From assembly GCA_014058105.1 (NCBI GenBank), contig JACGCM010002893.1:62001-126000 (forward strand): a stretch of DNA of 64,000 bases, in the 5' to 3' direction. Both the position numbers and the translations under genes were made by a program. The notes under the pieces were generated by a model. It searched no databases, had not been told where the DNA came from, and saw only the letters and a program-made list of their open reading frames with translations. Positions 24,701 to 36,410 of this stretch are shown one piece after another. Within the stretch, counting starts at the first letter, position 1, and each line of letters begins with the position of its first letter. Source of the DNA: Kingdonia uniflora (taxonomy: Eukaryota > Streptophyta > Magnoliopsida > Ranunculales > Circaeasteraceae).

Positions 24701-25743
24701 TTGACACCTTTATTCAGCGTCGAATTCCGTTAGTTTCCAAGTGCTATTGTTATGCAGAGGGAGAGACAGAAACAATGAATCATCTGTTTGTTCAAGGCGA
24801 CATTGCTATGAGGGTATGGGCTTCTATGCCAATGTTTGTGGCGTCCGGCAGGGTTCCAGCGACAGTTGGTGGACGCGACAAGGTGTTTGGTTGCAAGCAG
24901 CTAACATGGGCACACAAATGGGTCTAATACGAGGTACACTCCCCGCTTACATTGTATGGGAAATCTGGAAATCACGTTATAAGGTTAGGTACGAGGAAGG
25001 GTGTATCTCGGTCGCTGACATTATCAAACGAATCAGCATCGATCTACATGAGAATATGACCAAGTGCAAGATAACCTGCAACAGTAACTTCAGTGACAAC
25101 ATCTTGCTTCAAGTACTACAACTCGCCAAACAATCGACACCCATAAAAAGACCAATTATTGTCAGATGGAGACAGCCACCTATAGGTTACTTCAAATTAA
25201 ACAGGGACGGTTCAGCACTTATTTCAGGTTTGAGTGGGGCAAGAGGTATTATTCAAAACAATCTTGGCGTAGTTCAACTTGGGTACAGCATAGCACTGGG
25301 TAATGGCACTAACACTTTTGCATAAATGTTTGCTTTACTCCATGGTTTATTACACTGCAAAAGGCATGGTTGGTTTCCTCTCATTGTTGAGGTGGATGAT
25401 GAAATTCTATTGAATTGGTATAGGTGCAAGCACACATGTACGGCTAGGTACAACGCTACTTGGAAATTTATTAGTCAGCTAGGAAGGGTGCTTCATATCA
25501 TCATGCTACACACTTATAGAGAAGGAAATGGAACGGCTGATGGACTATCAAAGCTTGATAGTTCCCAACATTCACAGCTTTTTTGGAATGCATCCATGTC
25601 ACCACAGTAAATTCGGGCAACTTACTTCTTGGATAAAATAGGAACAACTACTATTAGGCAGTAAACTAGTGGCCAGGCTTATGTCCTCCACATGTACTAT
25701 TGCTTTGCTAAATAAATAAAACAAAAATTCGATCAAAAAAATA
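21735..25743 (+). mobile_element. LINE (non-LTR retrotransposon), 5'-truncated
   Basis: 4.0-kb L1-type element flanked by a perfect 15-bp TSD. It ends in an A-rich tail (gatcaaaaaaataa). In order: end of the endonuclease domain with GDFN at 21961-21972, reverse transcriptase, zf-RVT zinc-binding segment and a C-terminal RNase H. The element begins inside the endonuclease, so it is 5'-truncated, as is usual for target-primed insertion. An odd run of 16 G lies near its start. It sits inside the FAR1-like pseudogene. Confidence 0.92.
21960..25610 (+). pseudogene. LINE ORF2 (endonuclease end, RT, zf-RVT, RNase H)
   Basis: Decayed ORF2. Endonuclease tail: GDFN, then SAGLMGPSFTGSSYTWCNNH and LDRMLVN. 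RT core 22719-23768: PSSDGFTSVFF, LLPKVGTSTSLGDYRPISL, NVMIKIDMAKAYDRLDW (first catalytic Asp), a stop within the RGL*QGDPLSPLLF block at 23469, then LLYADDFHIFL with YADD at 23610-23621. zf-RVT at 24622-24830: FSWKAHLNVVPV, CYCYAEGETETMNHLF. RNase H at 25180-25600: FKLNRDGSALISG and YREGNGTADGLSK. Several stops and frameshifts make it inactive. Confidence 0.9.
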
Positions 25744-25829
25744 AAGTATTGTACCCAGATAACTCTGAACTTCCAACTTCTTATGATGAAGACGCAAGTA
25801 CAATTCATAATACTCAAGGTCACCATCAT
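25744..25829 (+). pseudogene. FAR1-like gene, exon resumed after the LINE
   Basis: Begins with the right LINE TSD. The frame reads VLYPDNSELPTSYDEDASTI then HNTQGHHH up to a likely donor CATCAT|GTATGA at 25830. The opening VLYP is encoded by the TSD itself, so the LINE landed in coding sequence. Next exons are proposed beyond copy C at 38964. Confidence 0.6.
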
Positions 25830-26570
25830 GTATGATTTGCAAAAATAACTTTAACTAGATGCATATATGCAAAGTAGCCAAGCTTTAACTTTGTTACTAA
25901 TTATTATAAATGCAGTGGCTTATTCCACATCTTGGACTCAAGCTCCATAATTCGATCATCATACGACCACTCGGCCTCATAAACATACGCGTGGCACAAT
26001 GTATGACACATTACAACTATAAAATTATATCGGTCATTTTCGACCTCTACATCAACAGCTCGAATCAACAAACGCATCATCAATAATGAAGCCGTTATAA
26101 GACAGCAAGATCAAACCGTTACGCAATCAGTTCAAAGACCATGAAATGTATATATTTTGTAACGTCCATCATTAAGAATATTAATGGTTGTCAAAAGGTC
26201 ATATTATAAGACCTATAAATAGGACCAGAGAATTCCAAATGAGGGACAGAAAAATCTTCACTCTAACACTCTATACTCAAATCTTTAAAACACTCTTTGT
26301 AATAGCTAACAATCTCAATAAGATCTCTCTTATTCTAAAGTCCACAAGAGAGGTCGTGGTTTTCAACCAATTCAAAGGTTTTCCACGTTAAACTTTTGTG
26401 CTAGTTATTACTCACAGTTTATTAGCGTTCTGATTATATCTAGTGTAAAGACTAAGTTCGGATCACGAAATTAGGCTATTATAATAACTTATTTAATTTA
26501 CAGTTAATGGATGAATTTGGCTTTGTGAGACATGCACCTTACCTACCAATATAGCCTAATATTCCTCAAT
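25830..26570. other. Intron-like/unknown DNA, possible solo LTR
   Basis: Would be the 5' part of the FAR1-like intron that hosts copy C. The part from about 26157 has LTR-like character: TATA-like CTATAAATAGG at 26212, and 'gtcgtggttttcaacca...ggttttccacgttaa', a U5-like motif common in plant LTRs. No TSD or clear ends found. Confidence 0.35.
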
Positions 26571-26575
26571 ATATG
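26571..26575. repeat. Left target-site duplication of copy C
   Basis: ATATG, repeated exactly at 38862-38866 after the 3' LTR. Confidence 0.93.
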
Positions 26576-27093
26576 TGTAGTATCATATTCCCCAGATTCG
26601 ACGAAAGGTAGCTCAGCAATCAGTACTCGAAGATAGCTCAACATTCTATAATCGAAGATAGTTTAACACTCAGTACTCGAAGACAACTCAATATTCTAGA
26701 GGATTCTGTGAGTCCTCGACTTACCAAAAGTAGCCATTGTAGCCTGGTCAAGAAGGAACTGTTAAAGATCCGCAAAGTTTTCCCACTGCCCCCGGAATAG
26801 GATACTCCTTCTTTCTTTTTGCAAACTGCCTGTATATGCTATAAATACAGGCAGAGAATAGGTTCAAAAGAACCGCACATCTGATATTTCTCAATCCTAA
26901 TCACTAGCAATACTCAAAAACCTTGTAATAACTAACATTTACTAGATTTTACGTCAAATCCTCCTCAAGGTCGTAGTTTTTCTCAGTTTTTACTGAGTTT
27001 TCCACGTAAAATCTTGATTGCTTGCCCTTTATTACACGATCTTTACAAGCAAGTATTGGCGAAGGTATTTCTCTCAGAAAACATGTAACTACA
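26576..27093 (+). repeat. 5' LTR of copy C
   Basis: 518 bp, TGTAGTATC...GTAACTACA. TATA box TATAAATA near 26840, followed by the conserved 'acaggcagagaatagg'. About 50 bp longer than the 3' LTR because a segment holding 'ctcagtactcgaaga' is doubled at about 26620-26690. Confidence 0.93.
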
Positions 27094-27095
27094 AT

Positions 27096-27112
27096 TGGCG
27101 CCGTCTGTGGGA
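27096..27112 (+). other. Primer-binding site, copy C
   Basis: TGGCGCCGTCTGTGGGA, two to three bases after the LTR. The TGG start fits a tRNA CCA end. The priming tRNA was not identified. Confidence 0.8.
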
Positions 27113-27155
27113 AATCCACACTTTTTATACCATTTTTGATCTGAACACCATCTAA

Positions 27156-28840
27156 ATGACAAACATGAACTTGAGAAGTTATTCTAGTACTGTAAGAGAT
27201 CAGGACATTCCAGGAGCTCTTGATCTGCATGATGAGGTTCTTGAACTTCAAAAACAAATGGCAGCAGAAAAAAATCAAAGACTGGAAGATCACCGTATCC
27301 ACGCTCAAGCTCTACAAACAAAAAGGGAAGAACACAGAAAAGCACTGGATCAGCAGAGTCAAACACATCAAAAAGAGATTGAGAAATTGCGAAGAACACA
27401 AGATTGAATCACAACTCGCCAAACATCACCGCCACTAGCTCGAAGTAAACATCGATCATGAGCAATTCAACGCGATGATCAGCCGAGAGAATATGACCAA
27501 TGAATATCTTGATCCAGATCTGGAAATCTTAATAGAGCCTCTCGACATTTTGGTTTAACTTCTTCGGCTTCAAAAACCCAAGGAAATCGACGTACAAGTC
27601 ATCAAACCCCTCTGCCAGAAAGAAGGCCCATCAGAGATAGATTAAGACCAGAGGGACAGGGCGACTTTGTTCCTCAAGTTGTAGCACTACCTCTTCCACC
27701 ACATCAATTCGTCACTCTGGATGACCTTAACCACATAATTCAAGCCATCAACTCAAATATCCCGGGGTGACTATCTACTCTCGACAGGATCGAAACAAAC
27801 CCCATCTTTTCGTATCTTAAAAATATGCCCATTCAAAAAAAAATCCATATGCCCAAATTGATCCAGTATACAGGCCACACTGATCCGCTCACACATGTTC
27901 GACATTTCAAAGCCGTTGTCGGATTATACTCCAAACTTGACCATATGTTGTGTCGACTATTTAACATGAGCCTAAAAGAGGAACCACTCCGATGGTTCCA
28001 CACTATACAAGAAATCCCTATCACCTTTTTCATCCAATTACAAAATCTTTTTGAATCCAACTGCGCTCATGCTAGGGAGCGAGAAATCACCGTGGAATCT
28101 TTGTTTTACTTTGAGAAAGGTGCAAAAGAAACCATGACAAGTTTTTATAAACGTTTCTTGCAGAAGACACGGAAGATTGGAAATTCAGATCCCAAAATCT
28201 TGGTTCCAGCATTTACCTCAGCCATGCACATCGACTCAAAAGTTTGCAAGGAACTTACTCTGCACAAACTGCATACGGTCACCGAAATGATCGACGTGGT
28301 TAATAATTACATCGAGCTGGAGTGCTCGAAGAAAGATAAGATGAAAAGCTCATCTGTCATATATTCTCGAGAAGCATCCCCGACCCATCTCAAAGAGCAA
28401 TCACTGCGATAGCACCAAAGCCACCTGCCAAAAACAATGATAACATCCGAAGAAAAGAAGGCAAACCTGACAGACCTATCTCAATTCTGCCACCAATGAC
28501 AATAACCCTCTCCGCTATCTTGCCAACGATAAAGAGAGAGGAGTGTTATCGCGTACCACAGGTTATTGTAGATCTTCCAAACAGACCCTTATGTCAGTAT
28601 CATAATGTGCATAGTCATGAAACTGATAGCTGCTACTCCCTCATTCGTATCTTTCACCGTATCCTCCTAGCTGAAAGACTCCATAATTATGTCATCGACA
28701 TTCAAAAATTTCTCGACAAACAAGCAAAAACTACTGAAGTCGAGCAGAATCATATTCAGGGCCCAGCTCGCCATTTGTTTATGATCGAGATTGAAAAAGG
28801 GAAGAAAAGAAAACAAGACGATCATATTACGTCTTGCTGC
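27156..28840 (+). pseudogene. gag region of copy C
   Basis: Starts near MTNMNLRSYSSTVRDQD at 27156 with a coiled-coil-like EKNQRLEDHRIHAQALQ stretch. A basic linker follows, then the Gag core in 27825-28412 (LIQYTGHTDPLTHVRHFKAV, LCRLFNMSLKEEPLRWFHTI, FEKGAKETMTSFYKRFLQ), and a PLCQYHNVHSHETDSCYSL segment at about 28590-28640. Gag packages the RNA into particles. Frames shift several times. Confidence 0.82.
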
Positions 28841-29400
28841 AAGATGACCTCCTCAGACAAATCAGCAAAACTTTTTCCAAGTACCAACAAATCTAAACGT
28901 CCTTACCAGATAACATTTGAAGATTGCGACACCAGTCATGTCCAATATCCTCATGATGATCCTCTTGTTATTATGCTCAAAGTAGGACATGACTATTTAC
29001 ATATGTTTCTCATCGATACTGGAAGTGCCACAAACGTCTTATTCCGCAAAGCAATCAAAGTTTTAAGCCTAACCGATTCAGTAAAAGCCTCAACAACTAC
29101 TATCACAGGCTTCAATGGTTTAAAAGAATCAGCCACAGGAGAAATCACTCTGCTAGCACAAGAAGGTTCGGAAACCACTTTCGTCAAATTTCTTGTCATT
29201 GATGCAGAGTCCAAATATCTAGGCATTTTGGGATGCAGTTGGCTACATTCCATCAAAGCAATACCCTCGACTTATCATTTAGCACTTCATTTTCCTACGA
29301 ATCATGGAGTTTATGAAATCAAGGGTAGCCAAGCAGTCGCACGAATGTGCAAAAATACCACAATCAATCCTCATACAGCTAAACTTCTCAAAGCGTAGTA
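28841..29400 (+). pseudogene. Protease region of copy C
   Basis: Inside a 300-codon open stretch (28496-29398). ITFEDCDTSHVQYPHDDPLV leads to LIDTGSATNVLF, with the catalytic DTGSA at about 29014-29028, then YLGILGCSWLHSIKAIPSTY. Followed directly by a stop before the RT part. Confidence 0.88.
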
Positions 29401-29439
29401 ACTACAGCATGACACACCACCCACATTTGAGCAACATGA

Positions 29440-30190
29440 TGCTGAAGTGGTCAAAATTGCTGAACTGGGTGGCCCCGGGCGCACAACCTTCATTGGATTC
29501 AAGTTGTCTATCGACGAAAAAGAAGCCATGATACAGCTACTCATGAAAAACATCGATGTCTTCGCCTGGACATTCCAAGAAATGCCCAAAATTGATCCTT
29601 CTATCGCTTTCCACCACCTCAACCTCCTTCCAGACATCAAAGCAGTCATCCAAAAAAGATGAAATTTAACTCCCTGACTTTGAGATGCAGTTAACGAAGA
29701 AATTGATAAACTCCATTGTGTCGGCTTTATTCGGGAGGATAAATAACCGAAGTGGGTTTCCAATATCGTCGCCATGCCCAAGAAAAATGGTAAAATATGG
29801 GTTTGTGTTGATTTTACCGAACCTAACAAATTCACACCCAAAGACAGTTTTTCGTAACCATTAATTCTGCAACTTCTCGACTTAGTTGCAGGACACGAAG
29901 TTCTTTTTATGATGGATATCGCTTTGGGATATAACCAAGTTCCACTCGCCGAAGAAGATAAAAAAAAACCACTTTCATAACCGAACGAGGACTTTACTGT
30001 TTTACAGTAATGCCTTTTGGGTTAAAAAATGCTGGAGCTATCTACCAACGACTGGTCATCCAAATGTTCAAAAATCAGATCGGCAAAATCATGGAAGTCT
30101 ATATCGACGATATGATCTGAAAAAGCCTTAAAAAGGAAGATCATCTTCACAACCTTTAACTATCTTCGATATCCTTCGCCAATACAAGAT
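29440..30190 (+). pseudogene. Reverse transcriptase region of copy C
   Basis: Broken frames carry KKNGKIWVCVDFTEPNKF, MMDIALGYNQVPLAEED, CFTVMPFGLKNAGAIYQRLV, and the YIDD catalytic box at about 30100-30111 followed by a stop. Typical Ty3/gypsy palm order, not functional here. Confidence 0.88.
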
Positions 30191-31560
30191 GAAACTCAAT
30201 CCAAAAAAATGTCAATTTGGCGTCGCCTCAGGAAAAAAATTGGACCATCTAGCAAGAAAAAGAGAAATTGAAATCGATCCCACTCAAATCAAAGCACTCA
30301 TGGCAAGGCTCTCTCCTCGAGCAAAAAAAGATGTTCAAAAATTTGCATGCAAGATAGCCGTTCTTCACCGATTCATCTCAAAGTCATCTGATCGATGCAA
30401 ACTTCTTTACCTTCTTCTTCGTGGCAACCCCACTCCTTTTTCGAACAAATAGCAGAAAAAAGTTATTTGGACTCCTGACTGTAAAATGGCGTTCCAAGAC
30501 CTTAAACGATACTTGGAGCGTCCTCCTATAATGAGTACTCCAATTGATGGCGAATTGCTCACCATGTACTTAGCCACAACTGAAGACTCCATCAGTTCTG
30601 TCCTTATTCGAGAAGATGCAGGCATCGGGAAACCTATTTACTTTATCAGTAAAACTCTTATGCTTGCTGAAAAGCGATATACTACCACGGAGAAGCAATT
30701 GCCCATCTTGGTTTACAGCTCTCAAAAACTCCATCTATACTTTCAAGCTCACCCCATCAAAATCATTACAAAATACCCTCTTAAACTCATACTCTCTAAA
30801 AGGGAAAAATCTTGATAAATTCAACAATGGTCTGTTTTCCTTGGGGAATATGACATTTCTTTTGAACCTCAAATATTCATCAAAGAATAAGCAATGGCCA
30901 ACTTTTTAGCAGATTTTCCCATTGAAGACCCCGATTGGGAAGAACTCGAAGAAATCTTCACCGACAACTCAATTGCAGAACCTGACGCATGGTCCAAAAG
31001 TTTCGGTTGGCAACTTTTTACGGATGGATCGGCAGGACTACAGGGTTTCAAAATTGGCATAGTCCTCGTCACACCTTCAAATCATCGCATAGAGAAAGCT
31101 ATCAAACTTAACTTTTATGCTGCCAATAATGAAATAGAGTACGAAGGCATCTTGCACGGTCTCAATCTTGCACTTACTCTGGGAGCTGAAGAATTAGCAG
31201 TCTATATTGACTCCTTACTCGTCACCAATCATTATAACAAAACTTTCAAGACAACAGGCAAAATGGTTGATTACGTAGTTCTAGTCGAAGAAAAGATGAA
31301 AAAATTCAAGCATGCCACCATTTCGTACTTACCTCGACAAGAAAATCACCATGTTGATGCCTTAGCTTACATCGTTGCCATGCTGGGAGACAGTAAAAAA
31401 AGATCATTAGACATCAAAATCCTCGAGCATTCTAGCCTCGATATTTTGTCCACACTCTACTTAACCATTGCTAAAGATGACGACCCTGACGGCTGGAAAA
31501 AACTATTTTTTGCTTACCTCAACTCCAACATCCTCCCTAAAAATAAAGAAGAGGTTTGAT
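30191..31560 (+). pseudogene. Ty3-type RNase H plus second RNase H of copy C
   Basis: 30486-30815 is the Ty3-type domain (FQDLKRYLERPPIMSTPIDG, KPIYFISKTLMLAEKRYTTT). 30894-31559 is the extra RNase H: WQLFTDGSAGLQGFKIGIVL with the first catalytic Asp, NNEIEYEGILHGLNLALTL with Glu, VYIDSLLVTNHYNKTF with Asp, and QENHHVDALAYIVA with the last Asp. All four RNase H acidic residues are present in the second domain, within a 221-codon open frame, unlike in copies A and B. Confidence 0.85.
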
Positions 31561-32650
31561 CCCTCTTAGCCAAGTACCCTCGATTCACAGTCTAAAATGG
31601 TATATTATATCGACTCACTGGAGGAGGGCCCCATATCGAATGCATATCGCAGAAACAGGCTCAAATCAAGATTAGAGAACTTCACGAAGGTATCTAGGGT
31701 GCACATGTCTCTGGAAGATCACTAGCTCAATGTGCATTCACACAAGACCTCTATTGGCCCAAGATGAGACAAGACTGTGAAGACTTTGTTTGGAAATGTT
31801 ACAAATACCAAATTCACGCTCAGGACATCAAGAGCCCCGCCCTTGACTTACATGTTAGTAATGTCTTATGGCCTTTTCCATCCAGCTGTGGGAAATAGAA
31901 GATTCATCTTAGTTGCCACCGATTACTTCACCAAGTGGGTCGAAGCAGTTCCTTTATGCCATACTGATGAGAATGGGGTCATCAAGTTCCGTTGGAAGCA
32001 TATCATTGCCCAGTTTGGTTGTTCACAGATGATACGTTCTGATAATGGTAAGCAGTTCATTAGTGTTGAAGTCCTTGCTTTTCTACATAAATACAAAATT
32101 CAGTTGACAACTTCCACACCATACTGCCCTCAAGGCAATGGACAAGCTGAAGCCATCAAACAAAACATCAAATCTGGCTTACGCAAACGCCTCGACGATA
32201 AGAAAGGTAGATGGGTCGACAAACTCCTCAGTGTGTTATGGGCTTACCGCACCACTCCTCCAGTCTTCATAGGGTACACTCCATTCATGATGACTTTCGG
32301 TACTGAAGCAGTCATACCTTCAGACCTCGATCTACCGAGTACTCGACGCAAGATTTTAGATGAAGACAATGAGTTTGGCCTCTTTTGTAACCTCAATTGG
32401 ATCAAGGAAACCAGGGACATGACCATTGTAAATTTGGGCCGTTGCCATGATACATTGAAAAAAGCATACAACAAGAAAGTTCGAGAATGTAAATTTGATA
32501 TTGGAGACCTTGTCCTACGACGAATACAAGATCATACTCGACCAAAGAATTCTGGCAAACTATCAAAAAAACTGGGAAGGGCCCTACATTGTCTGCAACA
32601 AAATAGATAGCGGAACTTATTGGCTCATGACTGAAGATGAAGTTCAAAGT
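31561..32650 (+). pseudogene. Integrase region of copy C
   Basis: Zinc-binding part at about 31677-31820 (ELHEG...GAHVSGRSLA with two His, then CEDFVWKCYKY with two Cys). Core in 31777-32610 with VATDYFTKWVEAVP, RSDNGKQFIS and NGQAEAIKQNIK giving D, D and E. C-terminal FDIGDLVLRRIQDHTRPKN. The last part shifts frame at about 32565 into NWEGPYIVCNK. Near complete but interrupted. Confidence 0.88.
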
Positions 32651-32960
32651 ATATATCTGAGAAACGATCTCTTTCTACTTCAATTTATCGTTGATCTATA
32701 CTTTTCCAAGTATATATCTGACAATCGATCTCTTTCTATATCGCTTTGTCCTCGATCTATAATTTCCAAGTATCTATCTGACAATAGATCTCATTCTACA
32801 TCAATTTGTTATCGCTTTATATTTTTCAAGTATATATTTGACAAACGATCTCTTTCTACATCAATTTGTTCTCGCTCTATACTTTTCAAGTATATATCTG
32901 ACAAACGATCTCTTTACTACTTCGTTTGCTCTCGATCAATACTTAACAAGTATGCCTGAG
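32650..32960. repeat. 60-bp tandem repeat, about 5 copies (copy C)
   Basis: ATCTGA-type starts at 32655, 32716, 32776, 32836, 32896 and 32956 give a 60-bp period. Read on the other strand the unit (AAAGTATAGAGCGAGAAC...) is visibly related to the 63-bp unit of copy A (AAGTATGGATCGAGATC...). Allowing for element orientation, the arrays occupy the same place in all three copies. Confidence 0.9.
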
Positions 32961-33527
32961 ACAAACTCATTCCTTACTATCTTGATTTGTTTTAGGTCCT
33001 TGCTTCCACAAGTATCCTAAAACCTATCACTCCACTTCACGAGACCACTATCCAATTACAGATAGTTTAATTCGCGCTCCTTACTTGTCGAACAAATCTC
33101 TAATGAGCTTTTGCTCTTCTACAATCTAAATCCAGATACTTATCTACGGATAAACATCGGATATTCCTTACTTGCCATTTATTGGTCATTTTTCACATTT
33201 CGAACACACAAGCACTCTTTACTTATCTGCTCGAATCTAATATCACTCTTTTTCACAAGCAAAGTAATTATTTATCAAAAAATTAAACAACCACCAACAT
33301 CCTTCACATACAAAATTTAAATGTTTTCGGTCCCACTGACCATTTGTTACAAACTTTTATTAAACTGACATTCTCTAGTCAAGATTTAACATTTAAGAAG
33401 GGGATTTTTCTTCGCTTACGGCACCTTCAGGCACCTGCACATCCAATACTTCCCCAGGACGAGGACCTTAGACCTCCGTCGTCACTTGCTTTTCTGCCAC
33501 CTCAGCTCCTCCACGAACATTAGGTGT
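32961..33527. other. Spacer after tandem array, copy C
   Basis: AT- and C-rich retroelement DNA, no coding signal. It corresponds to the 14600-15040 spacer of copy B read in reverse. Confidence 0.4.
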
Positions 33528-34530
33528 CTAGGAGACATCGTCATCTGAGCTATCGTCACATGGCAGCCCACAAGACTTCACAACTCCTTGTAATATTTTT
33601 TTCCTCTCTTCGGATTCATCGAACTGCTCCTTAAAGTGAATCCTCACTTCATGGCATTTTTGCAGCTTTTCTTCATTCATCCGACTTTTCATCTCATCGA
33701 GCAATTTCTTATGTTCCAGCTCCATCATTTTTTGAACATTAGCGATATCTTTCTCGAGCGCAGCTTTCTACACTGTCATAGCTTCTTTATTTTCTTTCTC
33801 TAGAACTTTTTTTTGCCTCAGCCAATGCCGCATTCTTCACCTTGTTTGCTTCCAACTTATATCTATTCAGCGTCGCATTCAGCTTGGCATTTTCCGCTGT
33901 CAAATCTCTCTCTATATTTTTGTAGGCAACTAACCAGTTCGCCAAGTCAACATTCCCCTCTACATGTCCCATTGTTGCACTCATCACCGTCTTAATCTGC
34001 ATGAAAGTCATATAATAAGTATTCGTTTGACTTACAAAACTTTTCATTTGAGCATAAGCTTTAAAATTTCTCACCTTCGACAAATTGTTTTGTCCCTCGT
34101 TGAAAAAAGTCTCCAAATAATCAATCCCCATCATACACTCCCCCATCTCTTTCTTTAACACTTCTACTCCGATCGAATAATTATCCATCGACGACTGCAG
34201 CTCTGCATTAAACTCTTCCCCTAATTTCTTCATCGTAGTCCCACTAGTCGTCTTCTTGGCAAACACACTGCTCAAACCTCATGGAGGTAACCCACTCCTC
34301 ACAATAGCGGGTTTATCAGTACCATCGACACCTTCAGAAGATGATTGTCGAGTAGTCCTCTTCGAGTTCAGCAACGGAGGTATTTCAGCATTTACCTTCA
34401 TTTTCCTCTTATTTTTGCCCAAAGACTCCCCGAGCATCGCATCGATCTCTGTATCTGTATTGTACCCTGTCAATGATAGATTATTCAGGGGTAAACTTGC
34501 ATCTGCAGCTCTTTTGTTCTTCGCATACAT
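33528..34530 (-). CDS. Antisense coiled-coil protein, copy C (two or three open pieces)
   Basis: Encoded opposite to gag-pol. 34530-34279 begins MYAKNKRAADASLPL and matches copy B at 13396. 34275-33787 (162 codons) contains a predicted helical stretch MGECMMGIDYLETFFNEGQN, LVAYKNIERDLTAENAKLNA and a Lys/Ala-rich end. 33728-33528 is a charged tail (MMELEHKKLLDEMKSRMNEE...). A single stop separates the first two pieces and a frameshift precedes the third. No enzyme motif seen; a structural or nucleic-acid-binding role is only a guess. Confidence 0.55.
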
Positions 34531-34773
34531 TTTTCCCCCAATTACAGGAACTTATGCACCTACTGTTCTCGATCTTTTAAGACCTGTTTCTTGAAAGATT
34601 GCACTTAGACAATTTTGATCAATCGCTAAGTTATCAATCCTACCAAAAAATCCTTCTCTTATCTTATACAGCTTCTCGTTTACTTTAGATACCTTCCTGA
34701 TCTCCTTCAAAGCTGTAACACAGAAAAAATATATCTTTACACAACATACATCTAACCTAAAAATACATCAAAC

Positions 34774-35439
34774 TTAAGCATTTAAGTTACCTAACCACAG
34801 ACCTAAATGAAACACTTTTCTTTTAAGAGGCTCCCCTGGGTCTTTCGGATTGAACTCATAATTTCCAGACAGTAGTAACCGTTCTTCGGTATATCGACCT
34901 CCAGTTGACAACATATCGTAAAACATCGGCCTCTTTAGGAACTTCACCAAATAACGATACCCTTTTAACTTCGGGTTCATTTTCATTATATAGTACACAC
35001 ACAAATTATTTACCGTTATTACCTCCTCCCCTCTGGCTTTAAGTATACCATTTATTGTACCACATACCCTAAACAGGTCATATACATTCGGATTGAATTG
35101 ACCTGGGGCTACATCAAAGAAATTCATTAACTTTTTTTGATCTGCCCTAAGGGGCAGCTTTAGCCCTTTCTTTATCTGTTCTCGATGTTTCATAATACCA
35201 TCTAAGGGTATGTCCTGGTCGATCATTTCGTATTCATACTTCTCTAGCCTCGCATCCCCAGGAATACTATATTTCTTTTTAAATCTTAAAATTTCTTTGG
35301 TCTCAAAACCCTCCCCATAACATGCTTCTTCATCCTCTTCCACATCTTTTTCCCCATCCCCACTCCCTTCTTGATCACTCACCTGAGGCTCATAATCTTT
35401 ACCAGTCTCAATCATTTCGTCCTTAGATATTCCATGCAC
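34774..35439 (-). CDS. Antisense protein with Transposase_28-like domain, copy C
   Basis: 221-codon open frame opposite to gag-pol. An acidic start ([17 protein letters not shown]) is followed by [20 protein letters not shown] and a globular part [54 protein letters not shown] and [19 protein letters not shown]. The pattern recalls the plant 'putative gypsy type transposon' family (Transposase_28), often found in such antisense positions; similarity is judged by eye. The frame seems to extend upstream past 35439 through a few stops. An intron is possible at the 3' end, where GLWLGNLNA runs into TAA. Confidence 0.55.
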   Translation of the reverse strand: MHGISKDEMIETGKDYEPQVSDQEGSGDGEKDVEEDEEACYGEGFETKEILRFKKKYSIPGDARLEKYEYEMIDQDIPLDGIMKHREQIKKGLKLPLRADQKKLMNFFDVAPGQFNPNVYDLFRVCGTINGILKARGEEVITVNNLCVYYIMKMNPKLKGYRYLVKFLKRPMFYDMLSTGGRYTEERLLLSGNYEFNPKDPGEPLKRKVFHLGLWLGNLNA

Positions 35440-35599
35440 ACTGGGTACTACCCTAAACTCTTCCCTACCCCCTGTGTCTGCACTGCTCTAACCTACCCAG
35501 TATCTCCCCCCCCCAAATTGTTGTACACACGTTCTTACATCGATCATCAAAGGCACTACATCTTCAAGACTCGTAAATATATCTTTATCATCATTTAAA

Positions 35600-36410
35600 T
35601 TGGGTTCATCCATTTAAGAACCTGTAAATCAGATTCTATATTTTAACACAGTTAGAATCTTTTATATGATATACATATATACATATTCCTAAGTTCATAT
35701 ATTCATACAGATATCGTTGTTGAGATCATTCTCCAACACCTCATTCGCTTTACTGTCTGATACTATCTATTATATTTATACTTATACGCAGTTCTCGATC
35801 TACTTCATATCACTTAATTCATTTTAGTATTTTTCATTAAAAATCTACTATTCAGTTCTCGATGTTTATTCTAAGTTTAATACTTAACCTCGATAACTTG
35901 TTAATTTCTATTTTCTTGTATATATAACAGGAATTTCAATAGCTTCTCGAAGATGCTTCAACTTTTCCCGCCAAAATAGTTATTTCCATTTTCGAAATTT
36001 CCTTTCTCCGGTGCAAAATCCAGCGATAACCTCAAAAATATTGAACTCTCTCCACATATCTCGCTTCCTCACAGCAATCTCTTCCCACTGTACCGTAATT
36101 ACATCGCCCCTCATTCAAAATCCAATTATCTCCTTCCAGAAATATGTAACTCGGAATCACAGTCACTACGAATTTCCCAATATTAAATTCACAAACCTAC
36201 ATAAAATTTTATTTTCTTCTCCATAAACATAACTCATTCATTTCCAATTCCTTACACATTATCTATTAATCTATATCAAGATTTAACTTACGAAGCAAGT
36301 TTCAGAATCACTAACCTTATTTCCGTGAAGCTTCTGTATCCTCTCTTTCGCTCGCTTCGCCCTTTTAATCAAAACACAAATCTCCTCATTAACAATCGTA
36401 TCTAACCACT
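35600..36410. other. Copy C antisense-block DNA without clear coding
   Basis: AT-rich. Aligns in short words with 11640-12320 of copy B in reverse. Could be an intron or UTR of the antisense transcription unit. Confidence 0.4.

Noticed and set aside
26157..26570. Definite solo LTR before copy C
   Set aside because: LTR-like motifs are present, but no matching ends or target duplication could be found, so it is listed only as possible.
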